64,000 bases of DNA from Limonium bicolor (GCA_023374045.1 CM041777.1:106711810-106775809), one strand, 5' to 3'. Positions 33,602 through 46,384 are shown, counted from the first letter of the stretch. The notes: a model not told the origin generated them from the sequence alone. Program-made: numbers and translations.

Positions 33602-33838
33602 TACCTCCGTCCCGTCATAGGTGTCCTGTTTGCTTTTTGGCACGTTTTTCCACCTAAATATTAAACATATAAGGTAAAATATTTATAAAACTAAATTGTG
33701 TATCATATAGTTTTATCATGTAAGGAATCATATGCAAAACTTAATTTTAAAATTAATTTATCTTATATGTTAAAAATTGAAGTCAAACGATATGTCCAAA
33801 TAGTAAATAGGACGTGTCAAGGTGGGACGGAGGGAGTA
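33602..33838. mobile_element. Stowaway-like MITE, copy a
   Basis: Termini TACCTCCGTCCCG and GGGACGGAGGGAGTA, TA target, about 237 bp, AT-rich core containing TTAAACATATAAG and GAAGTCAAACGA. Member of the Tc1/mariner-derived family repeated through the window. Confidence 0.85.
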
Positions 33839-33919
33839 CATGCCTAGCTAGCTACTACTGTACAAATCAGTAGTGAGTAGAACGATCTCATCATGAGGGG
33901 ACAGTAATGTAAAATGTAA

Positions 33920-34153
33920 TACTCCCTTCGTCCTGAATTTACCGTCCTGTTTGTTTTATGACACGTTTTTTATTTCAATATTAAGCATATAAGATAAAAT
34001 AATTTTATAAACAAATTTTGTAACATAAGTTTATCATGTAGGAATCATATGTAAAACTTAAATTTTTAAAATTAATTTATCTTATATGTTAAAATTGAAG
34101 TCAAACGATATATCCATAATAAACAGAATGGTCAATTCAGGACAGAGGGAGTA
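33920..34153. mobile_element. Stowaway-like MITE, copy b
   Basis: TACTCCCTTCGTCC to GGACAGAGGGAGTA, TA target, 234 bp. Same core as copy a with about 80 bp between them. Confidence 0.85.
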
Positions 34154-35133
34154 AGAAAACAAAAAATAACGAAATTAGGTTGGGTTCGTCCGGACATAAA
34201 TGCAGCATAGATGATGTTGTGCTACATGTTATTACTTACTCTTATTCATTATCTTATTTTTTATTTAAAGAGTATAAATATTATATAAAATGTCTGTAGA
34301 ATATGTTGTTTATTCATTTTTCACATTTTTATTTTTGTTTCTTTTCTCCCTCGCAATACAATCACGCTGACTGGTGATTGAAAAAACTATTTGACTAGTT
34401 TGGACATGGATATTGATATAAATGTGGTTTTTGATAAAAAAAATATCAAACCGCCATCACCGAAACCAATTTTCAAAACAGTCACAAATATACCAGTACA
34501 AAACAACCATAAAAACAACAATTTATGCTACAAATATAATGAATACCGTAAACAGAAGCGGAGCCAGAAAACTATAATTAAGTGGGTGAAAATATTTTAA
34601 TAATATTAATTAATTTATTAAAAATTATCTTTTAATAATTAATATTATTAAAAATTAATTTTTAATAAATTAATTTAAATTTTCAATATTTATAAATACA
34701 TTTTAAAAATGATATTATATATTAAATTTGACACAAAATTAAATTAAAATTGAAATATATAGATTAATATATATAAATTAGTTTATTTTTCCTTTTTTTT
34801 ATTTTTAGTTTTTTTATAAAGATTGGTATACTAAATTATAAATTAATAAAATAATACAGAATAATAGTTTTAAACTAGTAGTGTTTTCTAAATTGATTAT
34901 TTAGATACGGATAAATAGTCTCTTAAAACTATTACTATCTATCAATTCTAATAAAATATTCTACAAGGAAAATAGCAAACTAATAAAAATTATGATGTAA
35001 ACTTTTAATTATATCAAAATTATTAGAGTACAAACTATTGTAGTATATTTCAGAAATATCAATTATAAGTATTCAACTTGCTAAGTAATAATTAATTACA
35101 AAAATGTTTGTACAAACTATTATGGTTTGTCAG

Positions 35134-35364
35134 TACTACATCGTCCCGTCATAAGTGTCATGTTTGCTTTTTGGCACGTTTTTCCACCTCAATATTAAAC
35201 ATATAAGGTAAAATAATTTTATAAAACTAAATTTTGTATTATATAGTTTATTTCTACATATGCAAAACTTAAATTTTCAAAATTAATTTACTTATATGTT
35301 AAAAATTGAAGTCAAACGACATGTCTAAATAGTAAATAGGACGGTCAAGGTGGGGGAGGGAGTA
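35134..35364. mobile_element. Stowaway-like MITE, copy c
   Basis: TACTACATCGTCCC to GGGGGAGGGAGTA, 231 bp, inserted at a TA inside the left member of the inverted pair. The corresponding unoccupied TA is visible in the right member at about 38080. Confidence 0.85.
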
Positions 35365-35375
35365 TATAAAAGTTA

Positions 35376-35875
35376 GAGTAAATTACTCAGAACCCCTTCA
35401 GGAATGGGCATAATACGGTTAACCCCCTTGTGTTATCATAATTATTAGTAACCACCTTGAGGTTACGGTATCTTTGACCATGAGCCCCGAACTATAACTT
35501 TGTTATCAAAACATTAACTACATGCTGGCCCATCAGCTTAATCACATTATAAATGTCGGCCTAGACAACAAAACTGCTTAATCAACATCGTTTAACTCTC
35601 CTTCATCCCAATTCAGATGCATTTTCGAGGTAGGGTTAACATTTTTCGGACAATAAGAATGTTAATTAAGCACTATTTTTTGCCAAGCATGTCATTAATA
35701 ATGTCATTAAATTGATGGGTCAGCACGTGGTTAACGTTTTAATAATGGAATTATAGTTAAGGGGCTCATAGTCAAAGATACTGTAACCTCAAGGTGGTTA
35801 CCAATAATTATGATAAACACAAGGGGGTTAACTGTATTATGCCCAATCCTCGAGGGGGTTCCGAGTAATTTACTC
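35376..35875. mobile_element. Mutator-type long-TIR MITE, family A copy 2
   Basis: The 500-bp palindromic element is flanked by perfect 9-bp repeats TAAAAGTTA (35367-35375 and 35876-35884). It has the same arms as 13041-13509, including GAGTAAATTACTC ends and the TTATCATAATTATT segment. It sits 11 bp after Stowaway copy c. The empty site is preserved in the right inverted copy. Confidence 0.92.
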
Positions 35876-36671
35876 TAAAAGTTATTATATGGTTTATATA
35901 GTGCTTAATAATTAAAGAATAATTTTATATGCGAAAATACGTTATTTTTCATTTCTTGATATTAAATTTAAATTTATGTTTTTGAATTTCATTAAATAAT
36001 ATTTAATTGAATAGAATATATTATTTTAACTGTTTAAAATAAATATTTTATCAACAATTAAACAATATATAATAAAAAAAAGTGATAGCTATATATATAT
36101 TCGCTTACAATCAATTATTTTATTATTATAAAAAATTGCTTTTTCATTTCAATGATATTATTTTTTTATTAAAAATTAAAATAATCTTAAGTATTAGTAC
36201 ATTTGAAATGTTATATTAAATACTAATATATAATGCGTAAAATTTTATTTTTATGTATAACATCTAATATATTTACTCTAAATACAATGATTTATTCTTT
36301 ATTTTTTTAAATATATGTAAAAAATTTTTATAAATTAATATGTATACATATTATAAATTAATTGTCACTAAAATATTAATAAAGAATAATAATTATAAAG
36401 GCTATGATTGAATATCTTTATATATTTTAACTTTATTAATAAAAAATTATTTTAAAATGTAACATAAATTTTTTAATTGTAACAACAAAAACGATAAACG
36501 CACCGCACAAAACTAACTTATTCAAAACAGCCAGACGAAACCGCCGCCTGCCGAACACTAGTTTTCAAAACAGCCACAAAACAACCAGCACAAACAACCA
36601 GCAAAACTACCACAAAACAACCAACCAAAACTACCACAAAACGACCAACAAATAACACACCGAACGCAGCC

Positions 36672-37248
36672 TTTATCTTATAACACTTTACAAATTACTT
36701 TATTTATTGTAAATTATATAATACTTCAACTGATTTATAAAAAATGGTACTACTTCTTTAATCTAATTTTAAAAAATCACATTAATAATACTAATTCACA
36801 ATATATTATTTATAATACTACATAGATTAATAAAAAAACCAATTAATATACACAACTCTTGTTATATTAATTAAAATATTAAAAAATCCTATAAAAATAT
36901 TAATCTATATTAATTTATTAACATATAATGTTTTAAAAAAATAATATATTACTAAAAATTAAAATTTAACTAAATAAATTCACATAAAATTTGAAACTCT
37001 AGTCAATTATAGAAAATTGTAATATAGTGTTAAAAGTGGTTATTTCTAGTTAAATAATAAAAATTGAAATTTTATTAGATATATTAAAAAATTTATTTGT
37101 TTTTTTACTTCCTCATATATTGTTTGTGAATTTTTTCTTTTATTTTTACTAATAAAAAGTTACACAATATAATATAATATAATATATTTGTAATATAAAA
37201 ATGGTAAACCAATCACATTTAATTAATTTAACTTGTAAGTGGTTTGAC
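36672..37248. other. AT-rich spacer between inverted TE copies
   Basis: 577 bp of AT-rich DNA separates the facing ends CCGAACGCAGCC and GGCTGCGTTCGG. No gene was seen. Confidence 0.6.
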
Positions 37249-38800
37249 GGCTGCGTTCGGCGTCACAAAATGTGGTAATTTTGTGGTTGTTTTGGTCTGG
37301 TTGTTTTAGTTGGTTGTTTTGTGGTAGTTTTTCTGGTTGTGTTGTGATGGTTGTTTTGTGGTTGTTTTGAAAACTAGTGTTCGGCAGGCGGCGGTTTCGT
37401 CTGGCTGTTTTGAATAAGTTTGTTTTATGCAGTGTGTTTACCGTTTTCGTTGTTACAATTAAAAATTTTATATTACATTTTAAACATTTTTTTGTTAATA
37501 AAGTTAAAATATATATAGATATTCAATTATAGCCTTTAATAATATTCTTTATTAATATTTTAGTGACAATTAATTTATAATATTATACATATTAATTTAT
37601 AAAATATTTTTTACATATATTTGAAAAAATAAAGAAATAAACCATTGTATTTAGAGCAAATATATTAGATGAAATATAAAAATATAATTTTATGGATTAT
37701 ATATTAGTATTTAATATAACATTTCAAATGTATTAATACTTAAGATTATTTTAATTTTTAATGGAATAAATAATATCATTGAAATGAAAAAACAAGTCTT
37801 TTTAATAATAAAATAATTGACTGTAAGCCAATATATATATAGATATTAGTTATTATTTTATTATTATATATTGTTTAATTGTTGATAAAATATTTGTTTT
37901 AAACATATATTTGTTGTTAAAACAATATATTCTATTCAATTAAATATTACTTAATGAAATTCAAAAACATAAATTTAAATTTAATACTGGATATGTCAAG
38001 AAATGAAAAATAACATATATTAACATATAAAATTATTCTTTAATTATTAAGTACGGTATAAAACATATAATAACTTTGATATACTGACAAACCATAATAA
38101 ATTGTACAAACAGTTTTGTAATTAATCATTATTTAGCAAGTTGAATACTTATAATTGATATTTCTGAAGTATACTACAAATATTTTGTAGTCTAATAATT
38201 TTAATATAATTGAAAGTTTACATCGTAATTATTATTAGTTTGCTCTTTTCCTTGTAGAATATTTTATTAGAATTGATAGATAGTAATAGTTTTAAGAGAC
38301 TATTTACAATTTAGAAAAACACTACTAGTTTAAAACTATTGTTCTATATTATTTTAATTAATTTATAATTTTATATCAATCTTTATAAAAAAAACTAAAA
38401 ATAAAAAAGGAAAATAAACTAATTTATAATATATTAATCTATATATTTCAATTTTAATTTAATTTTGTGTCAAATTTAATATATAATATTATTTTTAAAA
38501 TATAATTATAAATATTGAAAATTTAAATTAATTTATTAAAAATTAATTTTTAAATATTAATTAATATTATTAAAATATTCTCGTCCCCCTTAGTTACAGT
38601 TTTCTGGCTCCGGCTCTGTTTACAGTATTCATTATATTTACAGCATAAATTATTGGTTGTTTTTGTATTGTTTTGTGCTGGTATATTTGTGGCTGTTTTG
38701 AAAATTGTTGTTCGGAGGTGACCGTTTGACATTTTTATCAAAAATGCCAAACTAAAAATGTCACATTTATACCACAAATATACCAAGTCCGAACGCAGCA
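37249..38800 (+). mobile_element. ~1.55-kb TE, right copy of inverted pair
   Basis: It begins GGCTGCGTTCGG and ends CCGAACGCAGCA, forming 11-bp terminal inverted repeats. GTTGTTTTG-rich subterminal sequence is followed by a long AT-rich core. It lacks the two MITEs present in the left copy. Flanking trinucleotides do not match, so the superfamily is uncertain. Confidence 0.72.
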
Positions 38801-39066
38801 ACTCAAGAATACCTCTTCTAACTTTGAGACCGCTGGAGGATACCAAGCGAGTGTTGTGTTGGAGCTTTGCAAGTATTCCGGTAGTTTTCTTGTGAGTAAG
38901 GTCCTGTTCGATAAAGGATTATTAGGCCTTTATAAGGCTTTTCGGGCTGGTCAACCCGTTGCTGACCGCGGCCCATAGGTCCCAAAACGCCCCATTTGGC
39001 TGGATAAAGGCCTGAATCGTAAATGTTGGGTTGCCCACGTTTTGAGAGATAGTACGGGCTTGTGGA

Positions 39067-39422
39067 ATGGATAATGCCCAGTTTGCCCCTCAAATCTCGG
39101 TGTCGCCCACTTGTCTTCCCCAGGTAATTATTCCATTGGAGAAGATTTGCTGGCGCCGTTCCTACTCAAACGCGTTGATTTGCCCCAAATCTACCACATT
39201 CAATACGCCATCAATGAAAGCACCAACTTCATTCAGATTTGCTCTATTAATAATGAAATCTGCCGGTTGTTAAACCACATCCTTGAAAGTGAAGGTATTG
39301 TTTCAAAGTACGATGCTTTTTTCCTGTTGTTCGAACTCCATTATCTGTGGGTTAACGAATTTTTCGTGTTTCATCTTCCGCAGTTGGTGGTCCGTCGGTT
39401 GCTACATAGTTTGTGTTGGTAA
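39067..39422 (+). CDS. Unrecognised ORF in Harbinger 5' region
   Basis: Two overlapping open frames; the one from 39111 encodes 103 residues rich in Leu and Ile (LLAPFLLKRVDLPQIYHIQY, then ESEGIVSKYDAFFLLFELHY). It may be chance or an upstream exon. No domain was recognised. Confidence 0.2.
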
Positions 39423-39771
39423 GCCCAGATCCGAAAAAACTGTCGTTTCGTGGGTACTTCGTTTTTGTTGACAAATTCTCATATGCATTGCCCGTCTCCT
39501 TGTTCTCTTTCCCTTACCTGTTGACGTTTTTCATGTAGGGTCAACCTTTGCAACTTCATTCCCGATTAGGTATGCATGGTCATCATTTGCTGCTATTACA
39601 CTCTAACACTACTGCTCAGTTGTTACATTACGATTGCATGCGTATTTCTATTTACAAATTAGTGAGTCTGTGTCTTTCGGTAGCACAAATTGCTTAACGA
39701 TGCCCATGCTTCTATTGTTCTCCTTCCTTGTGTTCATCATTGTCTTGGGTTTTATGTTAGCTGAGTAGAAT

Positions 39772-42196
39772 ATGGGCGGTGGAAAGGACAGAGATAAAGG
39801 GAAAGGTAAGATGGTGGTTGCTGATAGCGAGAAACAACGGAAAGAAAAGCATGAGTGGACAGAAGAGGAAGTTGAAACGCTAGTTAGTTTGTTGTATCAG
39901 GAGGCTCAAATACAACTAGGTAGAGGGGAAATCTTTCAGGGTTTAAACATAACTGGACGACAATCACACAGAAGTTCAATACTGGTAGGGTAGGGGATGT
40001 AGAACCAATAGATAGGCATTGTTGCAAAAATAAGGGTGATTGGTTAAAAGGTAACTGGCGTCGGTGGAAGGATCTTACTAACCGCAGAACTGGGCTTGGT
40101 TGGGACAAGGATACTGGGGTTGTAACCTACCCACCGGAGTGGGTAAAGGCTATGTGTAAGGTATGCATTTCAGTGGCTCTTTGTTGTCTTTCATTGATGT
40201 CATGCGTATATATTGTTGTATATGCTTGCTTATAACATTAACCTTGCATGCTTGACAGGAGGATAACCGTATTGCTAAGTTGGTGAATTCAAAGTGGCCA
40301 TCCAACCTGGCAGATGATATGGAGTTGATATGGGGTCAGACATACGCTACTGGGGATCTCCGAATCACACCAGGCGGAGATCCACCACCTGATGTCCTTG
40401 AAAATACTGAGGGAGGACAGAATGTTGTTGTTAGCCAGGCTAGCGGTGAGGGTTATGTCCCTGTTATAAATTCAGGTTATTCTGATGCTTCAGCGTTTGC
40501 TTCCTCCATGGATATATCTACTGGTGCTGGTTCCTTCCGTAACAGAGTGGTGGCTCCCAACCCTACTGATTTTGTGTCTAATCAGGATCCAATCTTTGAT
40601 CTAAGTACTGGAGATGCAGCTGCTAATTACAACGCAGCATTACAAAGTAGTTTGTTTGGTGGTCTGGGTGGTGGAAATAGTTTAGGCTATACACCTCCTT
40701 TGAATAACACAACAAACCCGAATGAAAACACAAATTCTATTACTTTTACTTACCCACCTAACGTTACTTTTGTCCCTGATGTATATGGAGTTGGTAATAG
40801 TTCACAGAAGCCTGTAGAGTGGGATGAGTTGATGATGACTACAGAGGGAAGTAAACCGCACGGTGCTAGGAGGAACAAGCTTCAAATGAAGAAAGAAAGT
40901 AGTCAGTCAGAAGAAGAGCTCCAAAGGGAGTAAAGGGAGTAAAGGTAGTAAGGGGAAAGCAAAGGCAACTGTGGAAGAGTTGAAGGAATTTGGTAGTGAA
41001 ATAGGTGTGGAACTGCGTAATTGTTCTGGTATGATTGGTGGTTTACAAGCGCAGACACAAGTAGCTGACACCGTGATTTCAGTTCCTGAGGCAGCGTCCA
41101 TAATCAGGGCAGTGCCTGGACTGACGAGAGCTGAGATCACACATGCTACCACTATCATAGCTGACCGTTCTCAGCGTGCGTGTCTGATGACATTAGTGGA
41201 TGTTGATGAAATTGCGGAGTGGGTCCGCCATCTATACTTTCTGTCTATGGTTGCAAGTAGGATGTCAAAAGATGTGGCTGGGCATAAGGTCATATGTTTT
41301 TTTTGGTGCACTGATGAACATGTACATGTGTGCGTAAGTTAGTATTTGTTTTGCTGCGTTCTGGCTGAAGGTAATACTTTTTGGATGTCCTAGGTTAGGA
41401 GGAACGAGTATTATGTTAGTTTGACTGTGGGTTGTTGACTTAACTTTTTGGAATAGCAAAAAAGTCTTTTGGTTGGGTATCGCAGTATGCAGTTAGGTTG
41501 TACATGTGCTGTGGGACGGGGAACTAAAGTTGATGTTGCTCTTTTGATATAATGTCGTGGCTAATTACCAAATGGTGTTGATGCAGTATAATATATGAAG
41601 AAGATTTATGTTTAGTGCTGGTAATTACACAAGTATGCATAGATGAATAACTCTATGTTTCTAATAGGTCCCAAGAAATGGAACACAACGCCACAATTGC
41701 ACTCATTCTTAAGAAACATTTTTTACAAAACAGGAGGGACTACATTAAATTCTTAATCCTGCGAGCACTGAGATTTATCAGGCCAAGGTTTTATTGTTAC
41801 TAGCAACAAAGAGGAGTGAACATTTGGCCAAATATGCTGCTACAGATGGGTCAGCCAAGAGGATGCGCCATTCGTGTGATTTCTAAAAGACATGGGTTCA
41901 TTGATCAAGCATATTTGATCTTCAGGGAACTAAGGATGACCTACAACCTATCTGTCGCACATCATATCCAGGATATTCTATTTGGGAGCCAGAGGCCAAA
42001 TTATGAAGAGATGGCCAAGAGGGAAGGTCGCATGACTGAAAATATGGCAGTTGAAAAGCTCAGAGGATTGAATTTATCTGATGCTGAGTTTAGATACGGT
42101 GCTTGTATGATCCAAGATTACAATATGAGGGATTTATTTGAATGTTCCACTGATGAGGAGATTGTAGACATCATTAGGATGAAAATGAGTAGATAA
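39772..42196 (+). pseudogene. Harbinger ORF1: Myb/SANT-like DNA-binding protein
   Basis: It starts at ATG 39772 (MGGGKDRDKGKGKMVV). The SANT-like domain reads WTEEEVETLVSLLYQEAQ, then after a one-base frameshift near 39940 continues HNWTTITQKFNTGRVGDVEP and WRRWKDLTNRRTGLGWD to ~40158. An intron with GT...AG borders follows (40160-40259). The next exon is a Gly/Ser/Asn-rich middle (40260-40933), interrupted by a stop at 40931. A C-terminal part (40940-41340) contains VEELKEFGSEIGVELRNCSG. A further exon-like frame at 41816-42196 (MTENMAVEKLRGLNLSDAEF, ends MKMSR) may be the C-terminus. In PIF/Harbinger elements this protein binds the transposon ends and brings the transposase into the nucleus. 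Confidence 0.8.
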
Positions 42197-42309
42197 CCAT
42201 TTCATATTACGAATATGTACACGCGGGATTGTATTTGTACCAGAATGAGTGTTTCAATATTGAGTGTTACTGTTTTCCTTGTTGCTGAATGACTAATGCT
42301 GTGTTATTC

Positions 42310-43773
42310 TACACTCAGATTATGGAAAGTATGAATGCAGCACATGCAGTTCAATTTTCTCAACAATAGCTAATGATCCAGACAAGCTTCACGAATTTTG
42401 TATTGCAATATCATTAGACCTTGCTGAGATACAACGAAAGGTATACATTTTCCTCGACAGACTTGAAGCTTATTTAAGTGTACGTACAAGGGTGCCAATG
42501 CATACTTCGAGCATGAGTGGTGCTAAATGGGTAGATGAATTGCTTGATGGACATCCCGTATGATGCTTCAATGCTCTCCGCATGAACAGAGACACATTCT
42601 TGAGTTTATGTTATCTGTTGGAATACAAGTACTTTATTAGTGGTAAAGCAAGAATTTCTGTTAAGGAGAGGGTTGCATTTTGCTTGCGTACTTTGAGTCA
42701 CCGCTGTGCTAATCGTGACAGTATGGAGAGGTTTCAACATTCAGGGTCTACTGTGTCTATCCATTTTGGTGATGTACTCGAGGCTATTGGTCGTCTTGGG
42801 AAACACGTGATCAAGCCTAGAGATCCAACATTTTCAGCTGTTCCGTCACAGATCTTAAATAGTGACATGTATTACCCTTTGTTCAAGGTTCGTGTTTCAT
42901 CCATGTTTAATGTATGCGTATGTGTGTATGCATTATTGTTTCTAATGTTGCTGATGTGTTTAAAAAATCCCAGGATTGCGTGGGTGCATTAGATGGGTGC
43001 CATGTAGAACTTACGCCACCTGAGAAAGACAGGATGCGCTTCATAAACAGAAAGGGAAGTACAACTACGAACATATTGGCTGTGTGATTTTGACATGCTA
43101 TTCGTGTTTGTTTGTAGTGGTTGGGAGGGATCTGCCCATGACACCCGTGTGTACTTAAACACCATCAATGATCATGGCCTTAGCTTCCCACATCCTCCAA
43201 CAGGTGCGTCAATGTGAAGTTGTAAGTATATAATGAGTTTGAGGTTGATGTACCATGTCTTGACTAGTGTACAAAATAATGTTGTAGGTAAATATTATCT
43301 TGGAGATAAGGGATACGCCGATCGTAGTGGGTTGTTGACACCACACACCAGAGTCAAATATCACCAATCGGAATTTAGAGCAGAACAACCAAACAGGTAG
43401 AAAAGAAATGTTCAACAGAGCGCACTCCTCTCTACGATCATCCATTGAGAGATCATTTGGGGTCCTCAAGGAAAGATGGCAAATCCTAAGGAAAGTCCCT
43501 AGTTATCCGATGTTAAAGCAAATCAAAATTGTGAACACCTGTTTTGCTCTACACAACTTCATCAGACTGAGTGCATTTGGTGACCCATGTTTCTCGATGG
43601 TTGATTCTGCTCCAAATTTCATACCTGAATGTGAAGACGTGGATGACAATGATATATCCGGGTCAAGGTTACCGACTACCGCACTCGACAATGGATCCCA
43701 AGCAATGAATCAACTGAAAAACCAGCTTACTGCATCTTTGGTTCCCAGACGTGTCCGTTGCCGTCTCAATTAA
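42310..43773 (+). pseudogene. Harbinger ORF2: DDE_4-type transposase
   Basis: The N-terminal helix-rich region (SGAKWVDELLDGHPV, CFNALRMNRDTFLSLCYLLE) is broken by one in-frame TGA where Arg (CGA) is expected, consistent with C-to-T decay. The catalytic domain is split by introns of GT...AG type at about 42889-42973 and 43205-43287. The first Asp is in CVGALDGCHVEL, the second in GSAHDTRVYLN, and the Glu in RSSIERSFGVLKERW, so the DDE triad is present. Frameshifts lie near 43085 and 43400. The protein ends at 43773 (PRRVRCRLN). The enzyme would excise and insert the element at TTA/TAA targets. Confidence 0.9.
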
Positions 43774-44202
43774 CCAATGTTTTGTTGTTCTACTTGTAAT
43801 GTTTTTTCATTAACGTTCAGTCAGTAGTTTAACAACTTTTGTACAACTCATTTTGGGCAATGTAAAACTACATAATTGTGTCGAGTATATATATGTGGCT
43901 TATGTCCACAATTATAGTTATCCTTAATGCAACAACCATTTATCTACCACTATCAGATCTCCAATCACAGTAGTAAACATTAATGCACTCACAGACCACC
44001 TTAAAAATGACAATAATACGTAACAGAAGAAGATATCCAATAAGGATCATAACATAGCACATACGATGCTATAAATTAAGGATCATACTACGGTACAACA
44101 AAGATATCCATTACAGAACAGACTATGGCACAAAGGACACACGAAATACAAACGAGCAGATAGCTTTATTTGTAAACATGCTTTCTAATTGTGGATGACA
44201 TA

Positions 44203-44582
44203 TTAATGATATACTTTCGCCTCATGAAGCATGATGTCCTCCCCATACGGAGAATCTGGGTTCGCCTGCTTGCCCATGACTGAGTACTCATTCGTTGAAG
44301 TCTCTGGTTTTTTGTTGTTGTAACTACAATGACCCACACTTGAAACTTTCTCGGTTTTGATTGTAGTTGCGGGGAGACCAATAACAATAGATGTGGCGAC
44401 GATTTCACCTTTGTGCCTGTTCATATTGTTCTCCTTTGCTATAGACAACATCGGCGTGTCGTCTTTGAATGCATGATCTCTCCCGCATCAGCCACGTCGT
44501 CAGCATCGTCGTCGCCTGAATCACTGATGACGATGATGTCCGATTCATCGTCTGAGCTAGTTGAGTAGATCAGTCTAATCAT
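44203..44582 (-). pseudogene. Acidic accessory protein with SUMO-interaction-like motif
   Basis: ATG at 44580-44582 opens a frame with STSSDDESDIIVISDSGDDD, a hydrophobic IIVIS core embedded in Asp/Ser residues. This is the form of a SUMO-interacting motif. A one-base shift near 44490 leads into MLSIAKENNMNRHKGEIVAT and ends at 44203 (DIMLHEAKVYH). The total is about 125 residues. No catalytic domain was recognised. It lies inside the Harbinger element on the opposite strand to the transposase, third in line after the GRF gene and the 45243-45659 gene. The SUMO link is an inference from the motif alone. Confidence 0.4.
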
Positions 44583-45242
44583 ATCTTATCTCCGTAGGTG
44601 GTGATTGATCCAAATCGATATACGATTTGTAAGTATGGCGCGACATGGAGAAAATAGAAAGATGAAAGACTTTCGTATACCACCTGGAGATGGCGAAAGC
44701 AGAGAGTTGGACAATGTGAGATGGCTGCTCACGATACCAACTTATAAATAACTTCAAATTAGATTAGGAACCGTTTGTTAACGGCTAGTAAATAGCATTG
44801 ACAGAAGAGAAAATTTAAAACTGTTGAATACTCAACACGTTAGGTTGTGAAGTCAAATCGTCTGTAATGCGGTAGTGAATTGTCCAGTGTCTCAGAAGAT
44901 GAACAGGCACAGGTTGAGTGTGCCCAAAGGATTTGCTTCAACGATAGAAATATGTTGTAAACCACGACACGTAATGAAGCCTAGGAGTAGAGTAGCGGTG
45001 AAAGTATTATTGCATGTTGCTCTACCGGAAATTAAACAATAATAACAACAGAGGGAAGTCCATTGAAATAATACATCACGATTTTCCATTGATTAATAAT
45101 ACCTTACAGATAGTACTTAAGTACATACTTCTTCCATACTTCCCAAAAGTAAAGTCACTAACAAAAGTCAGTCTACAGGACTCAAAAAGGACAACTAGTA
45201 CTAATCGACAACAGCATGCACGTAGATACTGATACGCATATT

Positions 45243-45659
45243 TTATGGGTAAATATGCATGTTTACAGAATACCCTGAGTCATCAGAATCATCCTCAGAA
45301 TACCAAGATTCAACCAAGAAACTCGGGGGTGAGGGTGGCTTTGGCATCGTTATCTTTAGTTTCTTCTCTGGAGGAGTTGGATTTGCCACTTCATCGACAA
45401 TAGTTATAGAGGTTGAATCCCTGGGCCTCTTGTCCGTCTGTTTCGGAGTGTTTAATGAACCTGCAACAACCATGTCACCCGGCGCAGCAATATGCCTCGA
45501 CGTCGCAGCATGCTGGTGATCTTTCTTTGGGCCAACTTTAGTGAAGCAGCGGCCGTCACATTTGCTGTCCACAAAGCCTTCACTTTTGTCAGAAGAGTGA
45601 ACCTCAACAAGAGGATATAACTTACCTTTGTGATACGCAAATTCGTGCTTATTATCCAT
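45243..45659 (-). CDS. Accessory protein of unknown function in Harbinger element
   Basis: Uninterrupted 138-codon frame starting MDNKHEFAYHKGKLYPLVEV. It contains a Cys-containing stretch (SKCDGRCFTKVG), a basic patch with DKRPRDS and PPEKKLKI (possible nuclear localisation signals), a Pro-rich run KPPSPPSF and an acidic tail (SEDDSDDSGYS). I chose the internal ATG at 45659 over the upstream ATG at 45803 because the extra N-terminus is Cys/Phe/His-rich and low in quality. No family was recognised. It lies between the GRF gene and the acidic protein gene, all on the minus strand. Confidence 0.45.
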   Translation of the reverse strand: MDNKHEFAYHKGKLYPLVEVHSSDKSEGFVDSKCDGRCFTKVGPKKDHQHAATSRHIAAPGDMVVAGSLNTPKQTDKRPRDSTSITIVDEVANPTPPEKKLKITMPKPPSPPSFLVESWYSEDDSDDSGYSVNMHIYP

Positions 45660-46384
45660 GTCTCTGTATCGACAGTACTCAATTTCTGTTTCAGAGAGGA
45701 CAAGGAGACATAGAAATGAACAAATGACACTGTGTTGGTGTACAAAATGCAGTATATGTAGCTGTCTTATAAAGGCAAGCAAAGTAGTAGTTGGTTGCTG
45801 CATTCAATACTTGGAGGATGGTAGATATTTTCCGCAAATATGTCAACCTAAAAAAATTTACTTCTTGCCAACTACCACCATTGCGTATGAATATGGCTGA
45901 TGTTTGATAGCACTGTTGACATGACAAAATGGCATGACGTATGAACCTTCACGTATTACATTTCCTGTAATGACTCATAACATCTTTAATGCTCATAAAC
46001 TTGACAGACCAACCATGCTTGCTGTTAAAACCAAATTAGGAACAACTGATGCTAACCAGATTAGGAATGGTGATTCTGTAACTTAAGTTTGTTTCATTTT
46101 TTGATTGTACGCACCAAGCATGGGGCAACTATAACAACTTGTGAAGATTACACAAGATACAATCTTGAACAAGATACAATCTTCAAAACAAATTAAGATG
46201 GCATTGATATTAACGTTAGTGTTGGCAATTACGCGTCACACACTGGACTAACAACACATTGGACTTCACTACAGAGTTGATTACAAACATAAGCATCAGA
46301 CGATGGGGAATCTCGCCACTAGCATACAATGCCCAAAAGATGATGACAACACACCCATCGGTACAAAACATATGACGGAACTTC

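Larger units (their letters stand above)
34392..36671 (-). mobile_element. ~1.54-kb TE, left copy of inverted pair (contains two MITEs)
   Basis: This region is the reverse complement of 37249-38800 along nearly its whole length (for example ACAGAAGCGGAGCCAGAAAACT at 34553 against its counterpart at 38598). It ends CCGAACGCAGCC (36660-36671). A Stowaway (35134-35364) and a Mutator-type MITE (35376-35875) are inserted in it, so the element itself is about 1540 bp. It is strongly AT-rich. The short frame at 34391-34600 is repeated in the other copy but looks non-functional. Termini of the GGCTGCGTTCGG type suggest a DNA transposon (PIF/Harbinger or hAT). No TSD was found. Confidence 0.75.
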
